Notes: generated by a model from the sequence alone, not told the origin. A stretch of 64,000 nt of DNA from UBA4416 sp035439445 (GCA_035439445.1 DAORKG010000010.1:1-64000), one strand, 5' to 3'. Counted from the first letter of the stretch, positions 33,553 through 43,287 are shown. Numbers and translations are program-made.

Positions 33553-34925
33553 TACTGAGAATATTCATCTTTATAATTGTAACTAATTTTGCGCCTGTTT
33601 TACAGGCGCAAAATTGGCTACCTATGTATGTTAATCAGGATATAAGAAATTTTTATATTGATACAATAGATAATGTAATGTATGCAGGCGGATGGGCAAC
33701 TGATTTCGGAGGAAAAACCACATATAATGGTATAGGAATCTGGAATGATTCCACTTGGGATACTTTGCCTAATAAATTAAGTGGCAACCCAAGCTCAATT
33801 TGTCGTTATAAAAATAAACTATATGTTACTGGATCTTTCAATAAATTACCTTTTAATTGCCCCAGTCATTCATTAATGACATGGGATTTAATCAATCATA
33901 AATGGGATAGCGTTGGAATTGGTATATGGAGTGGAGGTAATGACTATGGTAGTGCAAAAATGAAAGTTATAAATAATGAATTATATTTTTATGGCGCATT
34001 TGATCATGTTGCAGACATAAATGTACAAGCATTAAATCTTATAAAATTTGATGGAACAAATTGGATGAGCCTAAATTATCCTAGTTATCCTGAAATAATA
34101 AATGGAATTGCTATGTATAAGGGAGAATTGTATGTCTATGGTCAGTTTACTAATTTAACAGGCGACCCTAACATGGATTTTTTAGTAAAATACAATGGAA
34201 CAAATTGGGTAAGTACTGGTGCAAATTTTAATGGAGCACATAGTATTGAATCTATAGTTGTTTATAAAAATGAATTATATATTGTGGGTTATTTTTTAAA
34301 ATCTGATGGCTGTTCAGGTGATGGAATTATAAAATACGATGGCAATACATGGCAAGAAGTAAATGGAGGTTTTTCACTATTTGGTAATCCAACATCTATT
34401 CCTAGACATTTAGAAGTTTACAATGATACTCTATATATAAGTGGTAATTTTGATAAAATAGGAACAATGCCCGCGCATGGGATAGTAAAATATGATGGAA
34501 AGCAGTTTTGTGCTATTGATAATGCTATTAATCAATCAGCTGGCGCATTAGCTGTTTACAAAAATAAAATTTATATGGGTGGAGACATGATTGTAAATAA
34601 CAATCATGATACACTTTCGTTTTTAAATCAACAAAATAAATTTAATATGGATACATGTCAATTATTTGCTGTTGGTGTTAAAGAAAATAGTTTGTCAAAG
34701 AATATTAAAATTTACCCTAATCCTACAACCTCAATCATAAATATTGTAGATGAAAACAATCAACTACAAAATGCTACCATTGAAATTAAAGACTATTTAG
34801 GGCAAACCGTTTATGTTGCGCCTTTCTCCAATCAAATTAATATTTCCAATCTTGCACTGGGTATGTATTTTTTAACGGTACAGGATAAGGAAAATAGGAG
34901 AACGATTAAGGCAGTTAAAGAATAA
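33549..34925 (+). CDS. Secreted propeller protein with T9SS sorting domain
   Basis: A 458-residue protein with a signal peptide (ending VLQAQNW), then about seven repeats built around YKNELYVYGQFTN, LVKYNGTNWVS, VVYKNELYIVGYF and IIKYDGNTWQEVNGGF. These resemble Kelch-like or delta-60 repeats and should form a propeller. Residues about 380-458 are a type A T9SS sorting domain (IKIYPNPTTSIINIV to GMYFLTVQDKENRR). Function is unknown. ATG overlaps the stop of the preceding remnant by 4 bases (ATGA), and the two share repeat style and sorting domain, so they are paralogous. Confidence 0.8.
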   Translation: MILRIFIFIIVTNFAPVLQAQNWLPMYVNQDIRNFYIDTIDNVMYAGGWATDFGGKTTYNGIGIWNDSTWDTLPNKLSGNPSSICRYKNKLYVTGSFNKLPFNCPSHSLMTWDLINHKWDSVGIGIWSGGNDYGSAKMKVINNELYFYGAFDHVADINVQALNLIKFDGTNWMSLNYPSYPEIINGIAMYKGELYVYGQFTNLTGDPNMDFLVKYNGTNWVSTGANFNGAHSIESIVVYKNELYIVGYFLKSDGCSGDGIIKYDGNTWQEVNGGFSLFGNPTSIPRHLEVYNDTLYISGNFDKIGTMPAHGIVKYDGKQFCAIDNAINQSAGALAVYKNKIYMGGDMIVNNNHDTLSFLNQQNKFNMDTCQLFAVGVKENSLSKNIKIYPNPTTSIINIVDENNQLQNATIEIKDYLGQTVYVAPFSNQINISNLALGMYFLTVQDKENRRTIKAVKE

Positions 34926-34953
34926 AATGAATAAGGGCTTGAATCAAAAAAAG

Positions 34954-36408
34954 CTATATTAACTTCTCTCCCTCTATCTGTTCATCTTTATAATAAACAT
35001 CAATACAAACCAACATCGCTAAGAAACCCCAAAAAGGAACAGAAGCCTTATCGGTATCTAAAAAGTTATTTAAAAATCCATGAACAAAATAAGTACTCAT
35101 TCCCATTAAAATAGATATGGTTAATATTTTGATGGATTTATCTTTAACAGTATATACTAATCTATAACCTAAAAACATAACAGCTAATACTAAAGCTACT
35201 ACTATTAAAGCACCTATTAAACCTTGTTCGGATAATGGCCCTAAATACTCACTGTGTGCATTTCCCTTATCTCCAAAGTTTGTTGAAATAATTGTTTTTT
35301 GACTACTTTTTTGAAAAGGTGCATATAAAAACTGGTATGTTCCAGGCCCAAATCCTAATACTGGTTTCTCTTCAAACATTTGAAGAGCGCAACTCCACCT
35401 ATTTAATCGTTCAAGATTAGATGCATCTGTTGAAATATTTGACATGGATTCAATATTAGCTGTAATATCTCCATCTGAGTCTGTATTATTTCTTCCTAAA
35501 ATCATTAAAACCTCTGTTTGAAACAACATGAAAATTGCAATACCACCAAATAAAGTAAACAAAATAGTACGGAATTTAATCTTTAATAATAAACTCACTA
35601 ATACCGCCAATGATACCACTAAGCTTAACCAACCCGCTCTTGCAAATGAAACAATGATAGAAATAAGGAAAATAACCAATAAACTAAAACAAAGTATTTT
35701 AACTAAGGTAGAGATGTTTTTCATAAGCATAATTCCCGCCATTACAGGAATATACATTGCCAATGCAGCACCGTAAGCGGTATGATCATTATAAAAGGGA
35801 GAAACAATCCAGTCAGCAATTTTTTCGTCAAATGCATAACCAGCATGCTTGTAAGTTGTTATAAGAGCTACAATAGCCAATGCAACAGCATAAAATAATA
35901 AATGATAAATAATTGCTTTCTTCTTTTTAAACAACTCTGTAGCTATAAAATAACAAGAGGTTAAAAACCAAATACGAGCTAAGGTAAATTTAATAGAAAT
36001 AACAGGTAATTCACTTGTAATTGTTGTTATTAAAATCCAAAATAGTTGGATGAAAACTATGATTGTAATTGGATGTTTTAAAATGCGCTTTTCCGTTACT
36101 CCGCCACTCAATTCATTTAAAAAATAAATCATGGTAATACCAATCATTAATGGTTCGGCAGGCAAACTTAAATTCACACCTTCGTTATAACCTAATTCTT
36201 TTAAACTAATGGCAAGAGGGGTAGAAAAAACCATGAGGTACATGATTTTTTCAATATCAAAAATTGCCAATAATATAACTAAGATAGCTAATGGTAGCAT
36301 ATTGAAAAGATAAAACATATCTTTTGCAAATAGCAATACATAAGCATTTATTAAAATGTAGCTAATGATTACAAAATAAAATACGTAGGTATTTTTAATC
36401 TTAACCAA
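34954..36408 (-). CDS. O-antigen ligase family protein (Wzy_C type)
   Basis: A 484-residue membrane protein with about twelve hydrophobic helices. The long periplasmic loop in the second half contains RLNRWSCALQMFEEKPVLGFGPGTYQFLYAPFQ and NAHSEYLGPLSEQGLIGALI, the pattern of Wzy_C (WaaL-like) O-antigen ligases and polymerases, including the His and Arg expected in the active loop. It should transfer or polymerise lipid-linked polysaccharide on the periplasmic face of the inner membrane. Its start overlaps the end of the Wzz-like gene upstream by 8 bases. Whether it is a ligase or a polymerase cannot be decided by eye. Confidence 0.82.
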   Translation of the reverse strand: MVKIKNTYVFYFVIISYILINAYVLLFAKDMFYLFNMLPLAILVILLAIFDIEKIMYLMVFSTPLAISLKELGYNEGVNLSLPAEPLMIGITMIYFLNELSGGVTEKRILKHPITIIVFIQLFWILITTITSELPVISIKFTLARIWFLTSCYFIATELFKKKKAIIYHLLFYAVALAIVALITTYKHAGYAFDEKIADWIVSPFYNDHTAYGAALAMYIPVMAGIMLMKNISTLVKILCFSLLVIFLISIIVSFARAGWLSLVVSLAVLVSLLLKIKFRTILFTLFGGIAIFMLFQTEVLMILGRNNTDSDGDITANIESMSNISTDASNLERLNRWSCALQMFEEKPVLGFGPGTYQFLYAPFQKSSQKTIISTNFGDKGNAHSEYLGPLSEQGLIGALIVVALVLAVMFLGYRLVYTVKDKSIKILTISILMGMSTYFVHGFLNNFLDTDKASVPFWGFLAMLVCIDVYYKDEQIEGEKLI

Positions 36409-37327
36409 TGTTTTGCTTCTTATTATTTAAACATATTATAATTATACAAGCTACCACAAAAGAGGAAGCAGCAATAATAATAGCCATTAATGAGCGAATA
36501 GGATAACATTTAGTATCAGGAAATGTAGGCTTTGATACAACATTCGTAAAACTAACTTTATTAGAATAGTCTAACAAATACCCATCTATTTGATTTCTGA
36601 AATAATTAAATGATCCAATCTCACTGCCTAAAACATTACCCAACCTATCCAACTCGGTTTTTCTCATTTTTAACCCCTCAGCAGTTTTTGCATTTGATTC
36701 TGATAAATTTGGGCTTTTAACTAGTTCTTTTGCGATGTATTTAGCCTGATATTGCACATCCACAATGTTGTACTCTTTACGAATATTATCAATCATATAT
36801 TTTAGTGAATCCACTTTACCAGAAGCTCTTTTCAATTCATTTTCATTATTAATAATGTATTCATGCAATCTCTCTTTTTTAACAGACATGATTAAATTAT
36901 TAGTTTCTTCAATAATACCATTTACCAAATCTTTTGCCATAACAGGTGATTCGTCTTTAACCGATATTTCAATAGATTCATAAAGTGTTGCGTTAATACT
37001 TACCAATTCTTTATATTTCAAGTTGAAATAAGTCTCCTTTTTAGGTTCCAAGGAATCTATACGATAATGCTTAAATAAATTGAATCTTTTCGCAACAGCA
37101 TGCTTAACCTCTTCACTATTGAACCATTGCAATAATTGTTCAGTATTACTTTCTTCTGAGCTTGGGCTGAGATTTACAGGATAAACCACAGCATAAGACT
37201 TATAAAGTGGTTTGATAAAAAATGTAATTCCATATCCAACTGCTGCTGCAATTAAAGTTATTACCAACAATTTTTTCCATTGAGGTAATAATACTTTAAT
37301 AATATCTTCTGTTTTAAACTTTTCCAT
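36401..37327 (-). CDS. Wzz-like chain-length determinant protein (second copy)
   Basis: A 308-residue protein anchored by two membrane helices, one near the N-terminus (LLVITLIAAAVGYGITFFI) and one at the C-terminus (RSLMAIIIAASSFVVACIIII). Between them lies a periplasmic region rich in helices and coiled coils (KLKRMSGKVDSLKYM-like, TAEGLKMRKTELDRLG). The Pro-rich segment before the last helix (VVSKPTFPDTKCYPIRS) is typical of Wzz/PCP proteins that set polysaccharide chain length. There is no tyrosine-kinase domain. It starts on the base where the previous Wzz-like gene ends and overlaps the ligase gene by 8 bases. Confidence 0.8.
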   Translation of the reverse strand: MEKFKTEDIIKVLLPQWKKLLVITLIAAAVGYGITFFIKPLYKSYAVVYPVNLSPSSEESNTEQLLQWFNSEEVKHAVAKRFNLFKHYRIDSLEPKKETYFNLKYKELVSINATLYESIEISVKDESPVMAKDLVNGIIEETNNLIMSVKKERLHEYIINNENELKRASGKVDSLKYMIDNIRKEYNIVDVQYQAKYIAKELVKSPNLSESNAKTAEGLKMRKTELDRLGNVLGSEIGSFNYFRNQIDGYLLDYSNKVSFTNVVSKPTFPDTKCYPIRSLMAIIIAASSFVVACIIIICLNNKKQNIG

Positions 37328-38367
37328 TATAATAGGTTTTGTGAATTTAAATGCTGGTTTATCTTTTTTTTTAGTTCAATAAATCTCTCAGTTAATAATA
37401 AATATAATAAGGCAATTAAAAAGGCCGATGTACATGATATTAAAACAATTAACCATCTCATTGGCTTAGCCTTCTTTTCGTTTGGAGTGGCTTTATCAAC
37501 AACAAACTTTGAAGGCATTGGTTTATTATAATTAACTAAAGCCTCATCGTATTTATTTTTTATAATAGGGTATTTTAATCGGTATTTCTTTAAGTCGGCA
37601 TACACAGCATCATAAGCAGTACCATATTTTTTTAATAAATCCAGTTTTTCTTGCAATTTTTTTTGTGCCGATTCATTACCTTTTTCAATGGCTTTTGCCA
37701 TACTTCTAGCGTAAGCTGTAATTTCTTCTTTATTATCTAGTACACCCAACTCTTTGATAGATTGCAAACTATCTTCCAATTCATTAATGCGTTTTATAGT
37801 CGCATTATATTCATCTCTTGTGATATCCAGAGCTTGTTTAGCAACTTCTCTGGTCATTCTAAATTTTACAGAATCCGCATAAGCCACTATCGAATTGGCT
37901 ATATCCGCAGATCGATTAGCTACATAATCATACACATCTATTCTAATGGAAACAAAATTGGTGCGTTTAAACGTTACCATATCTTCCCATTTTAATTTTA
38001 AGTAATGTTGTGAATAAACTGTATTTTTTTCAATTTGCCAATTGTTCCATAAATCATATTGATCTGCAATACGGGTTCTGATTTCAGATGAATTTAAAAT
38101 TTGTAAAAGCTTCTCGGCATCATCCTCATCCCCTAAGTCCATATAATCTTCCTGAGCACCTTGATTTTGCTCAATTAACAATTTAGAAACAGAAAATGTT
38201 CTTGATGGAAAAACGATAGCGGTTGACTTGTATTGAGGTGAAATGATAAAAGAAACTGCTATCGAAATAACACCAGCAATTAAAGTAGTAATCAAAAGCT
38301 TTTTTCGCCACAAATAGATCTTGGCTAAAAGCTTAACTGATTCATTATTAATATCGGATTGGTTCAT
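37327..38367 (-). CDS. Wzz-like chain-length determinant protein (first copy)
   Basis: A 346-residue protein with membrane helices near residues 23-43 (KKLLITTLIAGVISIAVSF) and about 305-325 (MRWLIVLISCTSAFLIALLYLLL). The periplasmic part has long coiled coils (ALDITRDEYNATIKRINELEDSLQ, GNESAQKKLQEKLDLLKKYG). The Pro-rich stretch VVDKATPNEKKAKPMRW before the last helix is the PCP/Wzz signature. It probably forms oligomers with the second copy to regulate chain length of an exported polysaccharide. It ends where the second copy begins (one shared base). A gap of 103 bases separates it from the flippase gene. Confidence 0.8.
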   Translation of the reverse strand: MNQSDINNESVKLLAKIYLWRKKLLITTLIAGVISIAVSFIISPQYKSTAIVFPSRTFSVSKLLIEQNQGAQEDYMDLGDEDDAEKLLQILNSSEIRTRIADQYDLWNNWQIEKNTVYSQHYLKLKWEDMVTFKRTNFVSIRIDVYDYVANRSADIANSIVAYADSVKFRMTREVAKQALDITRDEYNATIKRINELEDSLQSIKELGVLDNKEEITAYARSMAKAIEKGNESAQKKLQEKLDLLKKYGTAYDAVYADLKKYRLKYPIIKNKYDEALVNYNKPMPSKFVVDKATPNEKKAKPMRWLIVLISCTSAFLIALLYLLLTERFIELKKKINQHLNSQNLL

Positions 38368-38470
38368 CCGCCAAATATACTATTTTCATTAATAAATGAT
38401 GCTTTTTTTAGATGAAATAGGTGAGTTTATTTAAATTAAGGTGAATGTTAATTTACAGTATAAAAAAAAC

Positions 38471-39913
38471 TTACTTATACTTTACAAATCTAAAAATAGA
38501 CTTCAGATTTAATAACCCTGAAACAAAGGCCCAGGCACCACAAAATACGCACATAATGGCAAAATTAATCATCCAATTAGCCGTAAATGATCTTGATAAA
38601 ATATTAAAAACAATAATACCCGTGATGAAAACAAGTAATGCTATAATTAAACGCACATTAACTTTAAATTTAAATATTTTGAAGGCAAAATAAAACTGAA
38701 TACCCGCTGTGAAAAACTGAGTTATTAAACTAGAAATGGCACTTCCCATTGCTTTATAGTGTGGAATTAAAATAAAATTCAAAATCAAATTGATACAAAT
38801 TCCTATTAAAGCCATGCTGTTTAATTGTTTTAAATTACCATTAGCCGTTAGCAGTGTACCAAATATGTAAGTGGTTGAAACGGCAGTAAAACATAGCATT
38901 AAAATACTAAATTCAACAGAAGAGTCTGTTACTCCATGATTTATCATTCCTGATAATTCGTTTGAATAAAAGAAACATCCTACTGAAACCACTAATGCAG
39001 GAGTAACCAATAAAATAAAGGATAATTTTACCAATTGTTCTACATTTTCTTTATGTTTAATCATTCGGCTAAAAACCGGAATTAACTGAACTGAAAACAG
39101 ATAAGCTATCATATTACCGGCTTCCAACAAACGAAACGCTTTGGCATAAATACCGGCTTGTTCCGACCCTACCCCTTCAGGCAATAACAATCCCAACATC
39201 ACACTATCCAGACGGTTATAAAATGTCATTAATAAAACTAAAATAGCAAACGGGAAACTTTGTTTTAATATCATTAAACTGAATGGCCAGTTCCATTTTA
39301 ACTTAAAATGATCTGTCTTGTAATACACTGTTATAAAAGCTATAACAGCCGTTAAAAAATACCCCAAGGTTTGAGAGTAAACAAAAGTCATGATATCGAT
39401 TTCAATACCAAACCATCGTAACAACAATCCTAAACATAAAAATATCATGATTACCCTATCGGCAACTGATACAAAACTGTCTGTTTTAAACAAATGTAAA
39501 CCCAATAAACTGGAGCGTAGGTACAATATCATACTAATCAAAAACTGATTAACTGCCAATACTGATAACAATTTCATGTACCTGAAATCGTATCCCATGA
39601 TAATACCAAGTAGAATAGTAATAACAAAGTATACCAAACCTAAAACTAACTTTAATGAAAATAAACTGCTAAAATGCTTGGTTAACAAATGATTATTTTG
39701 TGCAATATTTTTATTATTGAATTGAGTAACACCAAAATCTAAAATAATATTCAATAAAAAAGAGAAATTAAATAAAATAGCATATTCGCCATATGAGGCA
39801 TTTCCGACAGCATTTTGTACTGCAGGCTCAATACCCAAAGGCCAAAAAGGCTTAATTAATAAATTAAGAACAATTAAAAAGGCAATATTTGTAACAAACT
39901 TTTTCTGTTGCAT
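38471..39913 (-). CDS. Polysaccharide flippase (Wzx/oligosaccharide flippase family)
   Basis: A 480-residue membrane protein with about 14 hydrophobic helices, matching the MATE-like polysaccharide flippase family. Recognisable stretches are ASYGEYAILFNFSFLLNIILDFGVTQF near the start, FYNRLDSVMLGLLL and SEQAGIYAKAFRLLEAGNMIAYLFSVQLIPVFSR in the middle. Such proteins move undecaprenyl-linked sugar units to the periplasm. The gene order flippase, Wzz, Wzz, ligase fits a Wzx/Wzy-type assembly pathway. No glycosyltransferase genes are present within the window, so the sugar units are made from genes elsewhere. Confidence 0.85.
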   Translation of the reverse strand: MQQKKFVTNIAFLIVLNLLIKPFWPLGIEPAVQNAVGNASYGEYAILFNFSFLLNIILDFGVTQFNNKNIAQNNHLLTKHFSSLFSLKLVLGLVYFVITILLGIIMGYDFRYMKLLSVLAVNQFLISMILYLRSSLLGLHLFKTDSFVSVADRVIMIFLCLGLLLRWFGIEIDIMTFVYSQTLGYFLTAVIAFITVYYKTDHFKLKWNWPFSLMILKQSFPFAILVLLMTFYNRLDSVMLGLLLPEGVGSEQAGIYAKAFRLLEAGNMIAYLFSVQLIPVFSRMIKHKENVEQLVKLSFILLVTPALVVSVGCFFYSNELSGMINHGVTDSSVEFSILMLCFTAVSTTYIFGTLLTANGNLKQLNSMALIGICINLILNFILIPHYKAMGSAISSLITQFFTAGIQFYFAFKIFKFKVNVRLIIALLVFITGIIVFNILSRSFTANWMINFAIMCVFCGAWAFVSGLLNLKSIFRFVKYK

Positions 39914-39977
39914 TTGGCGGAAGGCAAATATATTGTTTTTTTAATGTTACTGACTTTATTTTTAGGTATAAACAATT

Positions 39978-40319
39978 TTATAACGCTAATTCAATACTTG
40001 GATCCCAATAATGTTTTTTCAAATCTACAACAGTATCATTTTTAACCTTAATGTTTTCCTTTTCCAAAAGTTCCTGCATCTGAAAAGGTGTTTCAAAATG
40101 ATGTTTACCGGTTAGTTGTCCGTTTCGGTTAAGCACTCTATGAGCAGGGACATATTCTTTTTGTGAGTGAGCGGCATTCATTGCATATCCTACAACTCTT
40201 GAAGAAGATTTTGCCCCTAAATAATTAGCAATTGCACCATAACTGGTAACTCTGCCTTTTGGTATAAAACGAACTACCTGATACACTTGTTCAAAAAAAT
40301 CGGATTGTGTTTTTGCCAT
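39978..40319 (-). CDS. Alkyltransferase-like protein (ATL, MGMT family without active Cys)
   Basis: A 113-residue cytoplasmic protein with the MGMT C-terminal DNA-binding fold: QVVRFIPKGRVTSYGAIANYLG near residue 15-35 contains the helix-turn-helix and Tyr27, and SSSRVVGYAMNAAH carries the arginine finger (Arg41). The active-site motif is PAHR (58-61) instead of PCHR, so the alkyl-accepting Cys is Ala59. Such ATL proteins bind O6-alkylguanine without removing it and hand the lesion to nucleotide excision repair. The start codon overlaps the end of the LuxE-like gene by one base, so the two are cotranscribed. Confidence 0.88.
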   Translation of the reverse strand: MAKTQSDFFEQVYQVVRFIPKGRVTSYGAIANYLGAKSSSRVVGYAMNAAHSQKEYVPAHRVLNRNGQLTGKHHFETPFQMQELLEKENIKVKNDTVVDLKKHYWDPSIELAL

Positions 40320-41329
40320 TAACTTACCATTAAATTACACCCTCTAATATCACTGTTATCAAAACGCCCAAGTATCTCAAAATCAAAATCTTGAATCAGT
40401 TTTCCTAAGTCTTTAGTTTCGATAAAAGAACAGGAATTAACATTAGCTAAATCTATCACGTTAACTCCACCTCCCTTATTTTTTTTAGCATAAGTAAATG
40501 GATCATTAACATCTCTTATTAAAACACGCATCCATGGCGAGCATTTAAAAATGCCATTTTCTCTTGAATAAGCTTGAGATAATAATTCTGTCATTCCATA
40601 TTCACTATGGATGGATGATACTTTAAATTTTTGCATTAGCTCTTTATGCAACTCCTCTTTCAACATCTCTTTCCGCCTACCCTTCATTCCTCCTGTTTCC
40701 ATAACAATAAACTGTTCATTTAACTCAACGTCCAATTCAGCCAAATCCAAAAGTGCATAAGTTACACCCAACAGAATTGTTTTTTGGTTTTTCTGTTTTA
40801 AAACATCAATTGTCTTAATTAAATCGTTTAAATTATTAAGATAAAATCCACTTAATGAATGAGTTGACCGATTAATTAGGTCATCAAACATATAAACCAA
40901 AGATGAGCCTTGACGCTCCAAATAATTAGGTAATAAGGCTAAAATGCAATAATTATCCGGTGCACCATAAAAGAATTCAAAGCCTTTTAAATAAGATGTT
41001 TTATATAAACAAATATCGTTTACGTAATGTTTGGAACTTACTTGTCCTGTTGTACCACTACTGGTAAAACAAATGGTATTATCAGTTACTTTATCACAAA
41101 CTACTTGCTGTGTTTTAAAAAACTCAATCGGCAAAAATGGGATTTGTGTATAATGCTCTATAGTGTTTGCATTAATTTTTAAATTGACAACATAATTATT
41201 GTAAATAGCATTATGTTGATACTGATATTGAAATACAGCTAAGGCCAAATCATTAAACTCTTTATCATAATTTAACGAGAGCGGATTTAATTTAAAAATT
41301 TGGTCGTGTATTTCTTTTAGGCTTAACAA
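40319..41329 (-). CDS. LuxE/PaaK-like acyl-protein synthetase
   Basis: A 336-residue cytoplasmic protein. ICFTSSGTTGQVSSKHYVND near residue 85 is the ATP-binding P-loop-like motif of the adenylating superfamily. Later elements VMETGGMKGRRKEML near 205 and SIHSEYGMTELLSQAYS near 240 match the LuxE acyl-protein synthetase family. It would activate a fatty acid or related acid as an acyl-adenylate and load it onto a Cys, but no LuxC/LuxD reductase or acyl carrier gene is near. Its physiological substrate is unknown; in Bacteroidota such genes are often linked to lipid or polysaccharide modification. Confidence 0.8.
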   Translation of the reverse strand: MLSLKEIHDQIFKLNPLSLNYDKEFNDLALAVFQYQYQHNAIYNNYVVNLKINANTIEHYTQIPFLPIEFFKTQQVVCDKVTDNTICFTSSGTTGQVSSKHYVNDICLYKTSYLKGFEFFYGAPDNYCILALLPNYLERQGSSLVYMFDDLINRSTHSLSGFYLNNLNDLIKTIDVLKQKNQKTILLGVTYALLDLAELDVELNEQFIVMETGGMKGRRKEMLKEELHKELMQKFKVSSIHSEYGMTELLSQAYSRENGIFKCSPWMRVLIRDVNDPFTYAKKNKGGGVNVIDLANVNSCSFIETKDLGKLIQDFDFEILGRFDNSDIRGCNLMVS

Positions 41330-41374
41330 AAAGTATTATTTAAAAATATTTCGTAAATTTATGCTGAAATATTG

Positions 41375-41857
41375 ATGCAAAAATCTTTTTTTAAATATTT
41401 ATTATTAGTTATAGTAGGTGCTGCGTTTTTGTTGGCATGTGTAAAGAAAACAACCTACCCTACAGTTCCTGAGATTGATTATAAAGCATTTTTCCCATAC
41501 GTTGGCGACTCTGCAGATATTCAAATAAAATTTACAGATGGCGACGGTGACATTGGGGTTGAGGAAAGTGATTCAACCCGAACATTTTGGGTAACTTATT
41601 ATTATCGCGATACAATTACTAACAAATATGTTGGGTATTATCGCCCATTATTTAATGATACGTTAAGAACCGGTTATATAATCAAATCGCCATCTGATGC
41701 TTATAAAGGCAAACCTATTAGTGGTGAAATAAGCGTGAGACTTCAACAATTTAGGCACAGTAAAAAAATTAAAAACGTAAAATACGTTATCTATTTATTT
41801 GATGCTGCTGGTAACAGAAGTAACATTATAACCTCTCCCGAAATTTCAGTTCCTTAA
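41375..41857 (+). CDS. Lipoprotein of unknown function
   Basis: About 160 residues from ATG 41375; a TTG three bases earlier is an alternative. The lipoprotein signal ends with Cys22 (AFLLAC, followed by VKKTT). The mature part resembles a beta-sandwich of the kind seen in Bacteroidota lipoproteins: ADIQIKFTDGDGDIGVEESD contains an Asp-rich calcium-like loop, and ISVRLQQFRHSKKIKNVKYVIYLFDAAGNRSN reads as paired strands. Function unknown. It is divergent from the LuxE-like gene with only 45 bases between the starts. Confidence 0.78.
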   Translation: MQKSFFKYLLLVIVGAAFLLACVKKTTYPTVPEIDYKAFFPYVGDSADIQIKFTDGDGDIGVEESDSTRTFWVTYYYRDTITNKYVGYYRPLFNDTLRTGYIIKSPSDAYKGKPISGEISVRLQQFRHSKKIKNVKYVIYLFDAAGNRSNIITSPEISVP

Positions 41858-41967
41858 TTTTTATCTGAAATTTTACGAAAATCAGTTTAACTTTTTATTT
41901 TTTAGTTTGATTGTATATATTTACATGAAACTATACATCTTACATTTTTAAAACCTAAAATTAAACT

Positions 41968-43287
41968 ATGAAAAAACAACTACTTACTCTTGGTTTAAGT
42001 TTGCTTACCATGTGTTTTAGCTTTGCTCAAACTACTAATAAGTGTGCAACTATGCCTGTTTACCAACAGCATATGCAAAACCCGGTGGCCAAAGCTAATT
42101 TCATTAATACGGAAAATGCTGCACGCCAATGGTTGGCTAATCCTGTTAATAAGGCTAATGCATTAAAAAAACAAAACTCTATTATTACCATTCCGGTAGT
42201 AGTGCATGTTGTTTATAAAAATGCCGCTCAAAATATACCAGATTCGCAAATCGTTCGTCAGATTCAGATTTTAAATACTTGTTATCGTTTACAAAATGCC
42301 AACTACCCAACAGGTAGAGCAATTTTTGATAGTATTGCTGCTGATGTTGAAATTCAATTTTGTTTAGCAGCAACAGACCCTTCAGGAAACCCAACTACAG
42401 GTATTATTCGTAAATCAGCACCAAGCTCTGCAGCATTTGACCCTTTAACTGGTTTTGATAACGTAAAAAGTTCGGCTACAGATGGAGATGATCCATGGCC
42501 AAATGATAAATACTTAAACATTTGGGTATGTGATATGAGTGTATTTGGATTTACTTTTGTTTTAGGATACGCTACCTTTCCAGGAGAAAGCCCTGCCTTG
42601 GATGGTGTTGTTATTCAAAGCGAATATTTTGGTTACGGTAATGCAATGGCTCCAAATAATTTAGGCAGAACTACTGTACATGAAGTTGGCCATTATTTAG
42701 GAATGCGTCACATTTGGGCTGATGATGACGGTGGTTCAACCGGAATGTGTGATTCAACTGATTTTGTTGATGATACTCCAAATCAAGCGGCTAAATCTCA
42801 ATCAGATTGTAAAGACACCAACTCATGTGCTAACGAGGCTCCTTATTGGGGAACTATCGATCCTCCGGATTTAGTACAAGATTATATGGATTATTCGGCA
42901 GATGGATGTATGGCCATGTTTACCAAAGGGCAAAAAGCTCGTATGTATTCTTTTTTAAATACAGATCCGGCTCGTGTGGCTATTAAAACTTCTCCGGCAG
43001 GATGTAATAATGTGGGAGTAAAAGAACTATACGCTAATTTTTCTGATTATTTATTTGTATATCCTAATCCGGTATCCGATAACATACTACATATAAACAT
43101 TACACAATTAACTCCTGCTAATTTAAAATGTGAGATTTATAGTAGTAACGGACAATTAGTTAAACAAATAAATCTGCTCGAATTTCAAAACACTGTTAAT
43201 TTATCTGATTTATCAAGCGGTATGTATGTGGTAAAAGTGTTTAACGGCGAACTAACTGCCATTAAAAAAATAACTATTTCTAAATAG
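41968..43287 (+). CDS. M43 (pappalysin-like) zinc metalloprotease with T9SS domain
   Basis: A 439-residue secreted protease. Signal peptide 1-20 (FSFAQ). A propeptide region (TTNKCATMPVYQQHMQNPVAK) comes next, then the catalytic domain with SIITIPVVVHVVYKN. The zinc motif is HEVGHYLGMRH near 237 (HExxHxxGxxH), and the Met-turn lies near DYMDYSADGCMAMF. Paired Cys in DSTDFVDDTPNQ and CKDTNSC are typical for M43B. The end (FVYPNPVSDNILHINI to KKITISK) is a T9SS sorting domain. It lacks the PKD and MAM-like parts of the other M43 enzyme in the window. Substrate unknown. A terminator follows. Confidence 0.93.
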   Translation: MKKQLLTLGLSLLTMCFSFAQTTNKCATMPVYQQHMQNPVAKANFINTENAARQWLANPVNKANALKKQNSIITIPVVVHVVYKNAAQNIPDSQIVRQIQILNTCYRLQNANYPTGRAIFDSIAADVEIQFCLAATDPSGNPTTGIIRKSAPSSAAFDPLTGFDNVKSSATDGDDPWPNDKYLNIWVCDMSVFGFTFVLGYATFPGESPALDGVVIQSEYFGYGNAMAPNNLGRTTVHEVGHYLGMRHIWADDDGGSTGMCDSTDFVDDTPNQAAKSQSDCKDTNSCANEAPYWGTIDPPDLVQDYMDYSADGCMAMFTKGQKARMYSFLNTDPARVAIKTSPAGCNNVGVKELYANFSDYLFVYPNPVSDNILHINITQLTPANLKCEIYSSNGQLVKQINLLEFQNTVNLSDLSSGMYVVKVFNGELTAIKKITISK

